Shown here: in pieces, positions 57,245 to 64,000 of the stretch
Position numbering within the stretch: position 1 is the stretch's first letter
Layout of the letters: every line of letters starts with the position of its first letter
Source of the DNA: Polynucleobacter sp. AP-Sving-400A-A2
Lineage (GTDB): Bacteria > Pseudomonadota > Gammaproteobacteria > Burkholderiales > Burkholderiaceae
DNA length: 64,000 nucleotides
NCBI RefSeq assembly: GCF_018688155.1
Contig: NZ_CP061312.1
Span: forward strand, 806,001-870,000
Direction of reading: 5' to 3'
Position numbers and translations under genes: made by a program
The notes under the pieces: generated by a model
Database searches by the model: none
The model's input: the letters and a program-made list of their open reading frames with translations, nothing else
Told to the model about the DNA's origin: nothing

Positions 57245-58093
57245 ATGCGCCTTATACAGAATCCTCAATTATGGCTCTCTCTTGGAAAAGAGATCTGGGA
57301 GCGTAACCGGGGTCAAAATCTAAAGCAAGTAGCTGCTAGCCTGGCCTTTACTACAACGCTGGCCTTGATTCCGATGCTGACGGTGGCTTCCATTCTGATT
57401 GGTTATCTCCCTAGTGTGGTTCGTATTAAGTATGCCTTTCAGGCCTGGTTGCTAGACACCTACATGCCAGGGGGCTTAAATCAGCAAGTCTTTAATTACT
57501 TGGATCAATTTTCAGCGCAGGCCAAAGGTCTTACCTTGATTGGTTTGCTCGGCTTGGTGATTACGACCATCATGACATTGGCAGTGATTGAAAACGCCTT
57601 TAATCAGATCTTTCGCATCTCTGAAAGGCGACCGATTTTGAAGAGGGTTGCGATCTATTCTTCTGCAACCATATTGGGGCCCGTTCTATTAGGTATTGGA
57701 ACTTACTTAAGCGGTCTCTTATTTAGTGCGGCAGAGGGGTGGACGGAAACTCTGAGCTTTAGTTTGGGTTTTGTGGCAACGGTGGTACCCATACTTCTGG
57801 CCATGGCCGTATTCTCAGTAGCTTACAAAATCCTCCCTTATGCCCAAATTGAGTGGCGTGATGCTTTGAGCGGCGCCTTCTTTGCGGCCCTCACTTTTGA
57901 GTTAATGAAGTTTGGCTTTGGCCTCTTTCTAGGTAATGTCGGTTTTTACAAAACGGTCTATGGCGCTTTTGCAATCTTTCCCTTGGCACTGATTTGGATT
58001 TACCTGACCTGGTGGATTACTTTGGCTGGGGCAGTCTTAGTTGCTAATCTCCCTAGCATTCGAAATGGGTTGCTTAGGGTTATTCGTTACTGA
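57245..58093 (+). CDS. YihY/BrkB-family inner membrane protein
   Basis: About 282 residues with six helices. It has KQVAASLAFTTTLALIPMLTVA, LTLIGLLGLVITTIMTLAVIENAFNQIFRI and FFAALTFELMKFGFGLFLGNVGFYKTVYGAFAIFPLALIWIYLTWWI. These proteins were once called ribonuclease BN in error. The ATG at 57245 is chosen because 57206 would overlap the divergent wrbA start. Function uncertain. Confidence 0.85.
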   Translation: MRLIQNPQLWLSLGKEIWERNRGQNLKQVAASLAFTTTLALIPMLTVASILIGYLPSVVRIKYAFQAWLLDTYMPGGLNQQVFNYLDQFSAQAKGLTLIGLLGLVITTIMTLAVIENAFNQIFRISERRPILKRVAIYSSATILGPVLLGIGTYLSGLLFSAAEGWTETLSFSLGFVATVVPILLAMAVFSVAYKILPYAQIEWRDALSGAFFAALTFELMKFGFGLFLGNVGFYKTVYGAFAIFPLALIWIYLTWWITLAGAVLVANLPSIRNGLLRVIRY

Positions 58094-58172
58094 AATACTG
58101 CTCATGTCGCTTGATTCCTTGGGGGCATAAGCATATATTGGTTCAATAAGAACCCCTTGCTGGAGATCCCCT

Positions 58173-58628
58173 ATGAAAGTTTGCGACATACTACGCGTTA
58201 AGGGCAGCACACTATTTACAGTGGCGCCGGATACTCCTTTGCAAACTGCCGTATTGGTCATGAGTGAACATGACATTGGTTCATTGGTAGTGATGGAGTA
58301 CGACAAACTGGTGGGTATCCTGACATTCCGTGAAGTGATTGCGGCTTTAGCAAAAAATCATGGCAAATTAGATGAGCTCAAAGTTTACAGTGTCATGAAT
58401 GCCAAGCCCTTGACATGCAATATGGAGACAGAGATTGATGAGGTTCGTCGCATGATGCTAGTTGATCATGCACGCTACTTGCCGGTGATCGATCAAAAGA
58501 TGCTGATGGGCGTGATTTCTTTCTACGACGTGGCTAAATCGGTTGTTGAGGCTCAGGACTTCGAAAACACCATGCTCAAGGCTTACATCCGCGACTGGCC
58601 AGAAGAGGCTGAAAAAGCTACCCCATAG
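58173..58628 (+). CDS. CBS-domain protein
   Basis: A 151-residue protein with two CBS domains: TPLQTAVLVMSEHDIGSLVVME, VGILTFREVIAAL, and IDEVRRMMLVDHARYLPVID, MGVISFYDVAKSV. CBS pairs bind adenosine nucleotides. No other domain. Likely a regulator of an unknown partner. RBS GGAGA upstream of the ATG. Confidence 0.92.
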   Translation: MKVCDILRVKGSTLFTVAPDTPLQTAVLVMSEHDIGSLVVMEYDKLVGILTFREVIAALAKNHGKLDELKVYSVMNAKPLTCNMETEIDEVRRMMLVDHARYLPVIDQKMLMGVISFYDVAKSVVEAQDFENTMLKAYIRDWPEEAEKATP

Positions 58629-58671
58629 GCTCGGCCTAGCTCAAGCCCCCGAGCAATGACATAATGTCAAC

Positions 58672-59787
58672 ATGTCAGGAAATACATTAGGTCTTCTCTT
58701 TACTGTCACCACTTTTGGTGAATCCCACGGTCCCGCCATTGGCGCTATTGTTGATGGCTGTCCTCCAGGTATGTCTCTGTGCGAAGCAGACTTGCAAGTC
58801 GATTTAGATCGCCGCAAGCCAGGAACCTCGCGTCATGTAACCCAACGTCAAGAGGCCGACAGGGTAGAAATTCTGTCTGGTGTGTATGAAGGCAAAACCA
58901 CGGGCACGCCTATTGGCTTGTTAATTCGGAATACCGATCAGCGCAGTCAAGACTACGGCAACATCCTGCAAACATTTAGACCCGGTCATGCTGATTACGC
59001 TTATCACTACAAATATGGTTTGCGTGATCCTCGTGGAGGTGGGCGCTCTTCAGCAAGATTGACTGCACCTGTTGTTGCTGCAGCAGCGATTGCCAAGAAG
59101 TGGCTCAAAGAACAATATGGCACGGAGTTTTATGGCTACATGAGCCAGCTCGGTGAAATTGAAATCCCATTTAAGGATGTAGCACTCATTGAGAGCAATC
59201 CTTTCTTTGCCGCTAATGCCGATATCGTTCCTCAGCTAGAAGCGTATATGGATACATTACGTAAAGCAGGGGATTCTTGTGGAGCGAAGATTGAAGTGCG
59301 GGCGCGTAATGTGCCCATCGGATTAGGTGAGCCTTTATTCGATAAGTTAGATGCGGATATTGCACATGCCATGATGGGCATTAATGCGGTCAAGGGTGTT
59401 GAGATTGGCTCTGGCTTTAAGTCAGTAATGCAGCGTGGCAGTGAGCATGGCGATGAGTTGCATCCAGATGGATTTGCTAGCAATAATGCGGGCGGCACTT
59501 TAGGTGGCATCAGCACTGGTCAAGATTTGCGGGTGTCGATTGCCATTAAGCCAACCTCTAGCATCTTGAGTCCAAAAGAATCGGTGGATTTAGATGGCAA
59601 ACCTATGACTGTGCAAACTAAAGGTCGTCATGATCCTTGTGTAGGTATTCGCGCCACCCCAATTGCAGAAGCGATGCTTGCCTTAGTGTTGATAGATCAT
59701 GCTTTGCGTCATCGCGCTCAGTGCGGTGATGTGCAACATAGTGTGGCTTCGATTCCAGCTGCACGTCCTGGCTCTGCAACGGATTAA
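58672..59787 (+). CDS. aroC: Chorismate synthase
   Basis: A 371-residue enzyme, the expected size. It has [57 protein letters not shown] and [18 protein letters not shown]. It makes chorismate from EPSP using reduced FMN. Between a CBS gene and an MFS gene. Confidence 0.97.
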   Translation: MSGNTLGLLFTVTTFGESHGPAIGAIVDGCPPGMSLCEADLQVDLDRRKPGTSRHVTQRQEADRVEILSGVYEGKTTGTPIGLLIRNTDQRSQDYGNILQTFRPGHADYAYHYKYGLRDPRGGGRSSARLTAPVVAAAAIAKKWLKEQYGTEFYGYMSQLGEIEIPFKDVALIESNPFFAANADIVPQLEAYMDTLRKAGDSCGAKIEVRARNVPIGLGEPLFDKLDADIAHAMMGINAVKGVEIGSGFKSVMQRGSEHGDELHPDGFASNNAGGTLGGISTGQDLRVSIAIKPTSSILSPKESVDLDGKPMTVQTKGRHDPCVGIRATPIAEAMLALVLIDHALRHRAQCGDVQHSVASIPAARPGSATD

Positions 59788-59817
59788 TCGAATTCACTTC
59801 AGAAAACTAAAAAGAAA

Positions 59818-60975
59818 ATGACACCCTCAGTGCGTTGGGCCTTCGGGTCCTTTTTCTTTTTGTATTTTGCTTATGTCGGTTTAGTTTCCCCATACGCCAG
59901 TCTCTTTTTTTTAGATCGTGGCTTTAGTGTTATTGAGATCGCCGTCTTAATGTCCATGCTACAAATTACTCGAATAGTAGGGCCGTTCTCTTGGGGTTGG
60001 TTGTCAGACTATTTATCCGACCGTATCGGTATCATTCGTTTCTGCGCTTGTCTAGCAGCAGTCACTTTTCTGAGTATCTTTTTTCTCAACAGCTATATTG
60101 CATTCTTCATATGGATGTTTGTATTGCATACCATCTTGAGTAGCCTAATGCCTTTAGGTGAGTCGGCTACTGTACATGCCTTATTTAAAGACAATTCATT
60201 TGATAAACGTTACGGTCGTTTGCGTTTATGGGGCTCAATTGGTTTTATTGCCATGGTCTTATTTGCAGGTGAATTATTTCAGCGCAAAGGTATCGAGCTT
60301 TACCCCATCGTGGGCGCGGTGATCCTCATATTCTTGGCATTGGTTACCTTTCGCTTGCATGAGCCCAAGATGGAGCGTCGTAAGATGGTCAAGGGCGAAC
60401 TACTGATTGTTCTATTCAATCCCGATGTGCGTTGGTTCTTGCTCTCCGGATTTTTTATGATCTTTGCGCACGCTGCTTTGTATGTGTTCTATTCGCTCTA
60501 CTTAGCTGACCTAGGTTACGATAAATTTCAGATTGGCTTGTTTTGGGCTTTAGGTGTTGCAGCCGAAGTAATCTTCTTTTATTTCCAAAGTAAAGTGCTC
60601 AGTCGCTTAGATCCCGAGATTGTTTTGCAAATCGCTTTTGGTATGGGCGTGTTTCGCTTTATCTTGATGGCTTTCTTCCCACTCACTTGGGTGCTGATTC
60701 TGGCTCAGCTCATGCATGCGGGTACTTTTGGTGCTCACCACAGTGCTGCTACGAAACTATTACAACGTTGGTTTACTGGACCATTACAGGCGCGGGGACA
60801 AGCTTTAATGGCAACCGTGTCCTATGGCTTAGGTGGAACACTGGGCGGTTTGATGGCTGGTTGGTTATGGGATGCTACCCAGCCTCGTAATGTATTTGTG
60901 ATGGCGGCTTTAGCCTGCGGTCTAGGGGGTATGGCAATTGGGAAGCTGCACCCCAACCATAAGCCCCTTAGATAA
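59818..60975 (+). CDS. MFS transporter, LacY/nucleoside-permease-like
   Basis: A 385-residue, 12-helix MFS protein. It has SPYASLFFLDRGFSVIEIAVLMSMLQITRIVGPFSWGWLSDYLSDRIG, GESATVHALFKDNSFDKRYGRLRLWGSIGFIAMVL and TAFGAHHSAATKLLQRWF-like loop. It fits the MFS_1_like group often found next to aroC in betaproteobacteria. Substrate unknown. Confidence 0.88.
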   Translation: MTPSVRWAFGSFFFLYFAYVGLVSPYASLFFLDRGFSVIEIAVLMSMLQITRIVGPFSWGWLSDYLSDRIGIIRFCACLAAVTFLSIFFLNSYIAFFIWMFVLHTILSSLMPLGESATVHALFKDNSFDKRYGRLRLWGSIGFIAMVLFAGELFQRKGIELYPIVGAVILIFLALVTFRLHEPKMERRKMVKGELLIVLFNPDVRWFLLSGFFMIFAHAALYVFYSLYLADLGYDKFQIGLFWALGVAAEVIFFYFQSKVLSRLDPEIVLQIAFGMGVFRFILMAFFPLTWVLILAQLMHAGTFGAHHSAATKLLQRWFTGPLQARGQALMATVSYGLGGTLGGLMAGWLWDATQPRNVFVMAALACGLGGMAIGKLHPNHKPLR

Positions 60976-61000
60976 ATGACGAAGTAATTCGCTAGATGAC

Positions 61001-62671
61001 TTACATCGATGCGTAGTTCGGGCCACCACCACCTTCAGGGGTAATCCAAACAATATTCTGGCTTGGGTCCTTGATGTCACAAGTCTTGCAATGCACACAG
61101 TTTTGCGAATTAATTTGCAACTGCGGCTGCCCCTCTTTTTCTACATACTCATAAACACCAGCAGGGCAGTAGCGTTGCTCTGGACCGGCATAGGTTTTGA
61201 GATTCAAGTTCACCGGTACCGACGCATCTTTTAAGGTGAGGTGAATAGGTTGATTCTCAGCATGGTTGGTATTAGAGATAAATACCGATGAGAGGCGATC
61301 AAAAGTAATCTTGCCATCCGGTTTTGGATAGTCAATCGGCTGATGCTGAGCTGCTGGCTCTAGGCATTCATGATCTGCATGCTTTAAATGAATCGTCCAA
61401 GGCATATTGCCGCCCAAGATTTTTTGCTCAAGGCCCACCATCAGAGTGCCAAGGTACAGTCCTTTAGACATCCATGGCTTAAAGTTACGTGCTTGGTTTA
61501 GTTCGGTATGTAACCAGCTATTTTTAAAGGCGCTTGGATACGCAGCTAAAACATCAGCAGAACGATTTTCGGAAAGGGCAGCAACTGCCGCTTGGGCAGC
61601 CAGCATGCCAGTCTTAATAGCAGCGTGACTTCCTTTAATGCGTGAGGCGTTCAAGAATCCAGCATCACAACCAATCAGTGCGCCACCGGGAAAAACTGTT
61701 TTAGGTAGGCTATTTAAGCCGCCAGCTGTCAGTGCCCGTGCACCATAGGCCAGGCGCTTACCGCCTTCAAAGGTTTCACGAATCTTGGGGTGCAACTTGT
61801 AGCGTTGAAACTCTTCAAACGGAGACAGGTACGGGTTCTTATAGGACAACCCAACTACCAAACCTACAGCAACTTTGTTATCACCCAAGTGATACAAGAA
61901 TGAACCGCCATAGGTATCACTCTCTAATGGCCAGCCAGCAGTGTGAACCACCAGACCAGGTTTACTCTTCGAGGGTTCTACTTCCCATAATTCTTTAATG
62001 CCAATGCCATAGCTTTGTGGATCAGCATCTTTATCTAAGGCAAACTTGGCTATCAGTTGTTTGCCTAAATGTCCGCGCGAACCCTCAGCGAATAAGGTGT
62101 ATTTGGCACGCAATTCCATACCAAGCTGAAATTGATCGGTGGGTTGAGCTGCTTTATCCAAACCCATCGAGCCAGTGATGACGCCACAAACTGCGCCTTG
62201 CTCGTTATAGAGAATTTCTGCAGCAGGAAAGCCTGGAAAGATTTCCACGCCTAGGTGCTCGGCTTGTTGACCTAGCCAGCGAGTGACGTTAGCCAAGCTG
62301 ACAATATAGTTACCTTCATTTTTAAAGCAATGGGGCAGCATCCAATTGGGAACCTGAAATGCGCTCTCTTTGGTCAGAAACAAAAACTGATCTTGGTTAA
62401 CCTCAGTATCTAGTGGCGCGCCTAGTTCTTTCCAGTTGGGGAAGAGTTCGGTTAACGCTTTGGGGTCCATGACGGCGCCAGACAAGATGTGCGCCCCGAT
62501 TTCAGAGCCTTTTTCGAGCACGCAAACGCTAATCTCTTTGCCAGATTCATTGGCTAGCTGTTTTGCTTTGATGGCTGCGGACAATCCTGCAGGGCCACCG
62601 CCTACGATGACGAGGTCATAGTCCATTGATTCTCTAGGTCCAAACTGTTCTAGTAATTCCTGGGCAGTCAT
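61001..62671 (-). CDS. Electron-transfer flavoprotein-ubiquinone oxidoreductase
   Basis: A 556-residue ETF-QO, the usual length. FAD site: YDLVIVGGGPAGLSAAIKAK. Middle: ITGSMGLDKAAQP and GCDAGFLNASRIKGSHAAIKTGM. The C-terminal 4Fe-4S domain has RYCPAGVYEY and INSQNCVHCKTCDIKDPSQNIVW. It takes electrons from ETF, fed by acyl-CoA dehydrogenases such as that at 32242, and reduces ubiquinone. Confidence 0.95.
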   Translation of the reverse strand: MTAQELLEQFGPRESMDYDLVIVGGGPAGLSAAIKAKQLANESGKEISVCVLEKGSEIGAHILSGAVMDPKALTELFPNWKELGAPLDTEVNQDQFLFLTKESAFQVPNWMLPHCFKNEGNYIVSLANVTRWLGQQAEHLGVEIFPGFPAAEILYNEQGAVCGVITGSMGLDKAAQPTDQFQLGMELRAKYTLFAEGSRGHLGKQLIAKFALDKDADPQSYGIGIKELWEVEPSKSKPGLVVHTAGWPLESDTYGGSFLYHLGDNKVAVGLVVGLSYKNPYLSPFEEFQRYKLHPKIRETFEGGKRLAYGARALTAGGLNSLPKTVFPGGALIGCDAGFLNASRIKGSHAAIKTGMLAAQAAVAALSENRSADVLAAYPSAFKNSWLHTELNQARNFKPWMSKGLYLGTLMVGLEQKILGGNMPWTIHLKHADHECLEPAAQHQPIDYPKPDGKITFDRLSSVFISNTNHAENQPIHLTLKDASVPVNLNLKTYAGPEQRYCPAGVYEYVEKEGQPQLQINSQNCVHCKTCDIKDPSQNIVWITPEGGGGPNYASM

Positions 62672-62859
62672 TTCATTTCTCCGGCATTGCTTATTAATGG
62701 GGGTGTTTTGAGCATTTCTGCCATTTTTAAAGCCCCAAGCTACAGCTCTAGTTTAGTTCTAAGTCATAAAAACCACGTAAGTACCCAATGCCAATGGGCA
62801 TTCGGCCTAAAGCGTTATGATTGCTTTTTTACCTTTTTTGGCAATATTAGGACTAATTT

Positions 62860-63558
62860 ATGAACAAAACTTACCCATCGGCTGTGGATGCCCTAAGGGA
62901 TATCTTGAAGGATGGCCAAAAACTTGCTGTTGGCGGTTTTGGCTTGTGCGGTATTCCTGAGGCATTGATCGCTGCAGTTAAGGATCTTGGCGCACAAAAT
63001 TTGACGGCCATTGCCAATAATGCTGGCGTTGATGGCTTTGGCTTGGGCGTGTTGCTCAATTCAAGACAAGTAAAAAAAATGGTTGCCTCCTACGTGGGCG
63101 AGAACAAAGAATTTGAGCGTCAGTTTTTGGCTGGCGAGCTCGAGCTGGAATTTACTCCGCAAGGAACCCTAGCTGAGAAGTTGCGTGCTGGCGGTTGCGG
63201 TATTCCTGCTTTTTATACCAAGACTGGTGTAGGCACTTTAGTTGCTGAAGGTAAAGAGGAAAAAGAATTCGATGGTGAGAAGTACATCATGGAGCGCGCT
63301 ATCGTCTCGGATATTTCTCTAGTGAAGGCGTGGAAGGCTGATAAGTCAGGCAATTTAGTGTATCGCCTTACAGCTCGCAACTTTAATCCGATGGTAGCTA
63401 TGGCTGGCAAGATTACTGTTGCTGAAGTGGAAGAGATCGTGGAGAACGGCGAATTGGATCCTGATGAGATTCATACGCCAGGTATTTATGTGCATCGCTT
63501 GGTGCTGAACACTACGCCTGAGAAGCGTATTGAGCAACGCACTTTGTCTGCTGCTTAA
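62860..63558 (+). CDS. scoA: 3-oxoacid CoA-transferase subunit A
   Basis: A 232-residue class I CoA transferase subunit. It has [36 protein letters not shown] and [20 protein letters not shown]. Subunit B follows 50 bases later. They move CoA from succinyl-CoA to acetoacetate or a similar acid. Confidence 0.94.
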   Translation: MNKTYPSAVDALRDILKDGQKLAVGGFGLCGIPEALIAAVKDLGAQNLTAIANNAGVDGFGLGVLLNSRQVKKMVASYVGENKEFERQFLAGELELEFTPQGTLAEKLRAGGCGIPAFYTKTGVGTLVAEGKEEKEFDGEKYIMERAIVSDISLVKAWKADKSGNLVYRLTARNFNPMVAMAGKITVAEVEEIVENGELDPDEIHTPGIYVHRLVLNTTPEKRIEQRTLSAA

Positions 63559-63608
63559 TACTTTTAGACACCATATAAAAACAGTACAGAATATTTAGGA
63601 AGAACGAC

Positions 63609-64000
63609 ATGCCTTGGAATAGAGATGAAATGGCAGCACGTGCTGCTAAGGAATTAAAGGATGGTTATTACGTCAATTTAGGTATTGGCATGCCAACCTT
63701 GGTGGCTAATCATGTGCCAGAAGGCATGGAGGTGTGGCTCCAGTCTGAGAATGGTTTATTAGGTATTGGCCCATTTCCAACTGAAAAAACGATTGATGCG
63801 GATTTAATTAATGCGGGTAAGCAAACGATTACGACTTTGCCTGGCTCCTCCATTTTTTCTTCTGCAGATTCCTTTGGAATGATTCGTGGTGGAAAAATCA
63901 ATATTGCGATTTTGGGTGCAATGCAGGTCAGTGAGCATGGTGACTTAGCGAACTGGATGATTCCTGGCAAGATGGTGAAGGGCATGGGCGGCGCCATGGA
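63609..64000 (+). CDS. scoB: 3-oxoacid CoA-transferase subunit B, cut by window edge
   Basis: The first 130 residues of subunit [21 protein letters not shown], the catalytic Glu in [14 protein letters not shown], and [26 protein letters not shown] at 63609 follows AGGAAGAA. The gene continues past the window. It forms the active enzyme with subunit A just upstream. Confidence 0.95.
   Translation, partial: MPWNRDEMAARAAKELKDGYYVNLGIGMPTLVANHVPEGMEVWLQSENGLLGIGPFPTEKTIDADLINAGKQTITTLPGSSIFSSADSFGMIRGGKINIAILGAMQVSEHGDLANWMIPGKMVKGMGGAM

Overview
ORGANISM. The window is bacterial, about 45% GC, gene-dense and almost free of long intergenic gaps. The gene content suggests a freshwater betaproteobacterium of the Burkholderiaceae, most likely Polynucleobacter or a close relative: Bug/TctC solute receptors, a GltIJKL-type importer, ETF-QO, SCOT subunits, a tandem glycine riboswitch and a split ChrA pair. 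This is inferred from gene families. No rRNA or marker gene was searched.

LAYOUT. (1) 1-10103 is a chromosomal backbone. It holds the end of ppx, then a membrane-lipid and polyphosphate cluster (OlsB-like GNAT, DgkA, GT4 glycosyltransferase, PlcP-like phosphoesterase, PlsC/OlsA-like acyltransferase, PPK2, CYTH-fold protein) with two Pho-box-like sites. A split chromate transporter, a TonB receptor and a DUF2946 protein follow. (2) 10164-10352 carries tRNA-Pro(TGG) and an intact tRNA-Arg(TCT). (3) 10353-47310 is a stack of accessory segments. Each is bounded on its right by a same-orientation copy of the tRNA-Arg 3' end, ending at 20284, 29015, 37096, 37930, 38427 (partial), 38507, 42307, 43039 and 47310. 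Copies near the intact tRNA are perfect and the far ones are eroded, as expected from repeated insertion into one tRNA gene. (4) 47398-64000 returns to backbone: an acidic amino-acid ABC importer, small lipoproteins, a second PPK2, an H1-like protein, transporters, a rhodanese, WrbA, AroC, ETF-QO and CoA-transferase subunits.

THE STACK. Segment 1 (10353-20284) is the only one with an integrase. It has TTGTCCA arm-site repeats at both ends, a PolA-palm-like protein with AT-rich repeats upstream, many small secreted or membrane proteins, and a tightly coupled HIT-HNH gene pair that is a candidate defence module. Segment 2 (20285-29015) joins a bd-type oxidase, a peroxiredoxin and an Fnr-like regulator to a sulfur module (YeeE pair, three rhodaneses, YgaP-like membrane protein, BigR-like ArsR), with FNR boxes and shared AT-rich repeats. 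Segment 3 (29016-37096) is a carboxylate/acyl-CoA catabolic set around an IclR regulator. Segments 4 to 8 are small: an MNT/HEPN toxin-antitoxin pair; a lone PAS protein; a methyltransferase-dehydrogenase-aminotransferase operon followed by a tandem glycine riboswitch with a 61-residue ORF; a single-gene alternative oxidase unit; and a TonB receptor with a PQQ/sorbosone-type dehydrogenase and a cytochrome c.

TOGETHER. The backbone left end suits phosphate-starvation lipid replacement and phosphate storage. The stack supplies interchangeable traits (respiratory flexibility, sulfur handling, carbon use, toxin-antitoxin, possible defence) at one tRNA hotspot. All functions are read from protein motifs and context only. 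No database search was possible.
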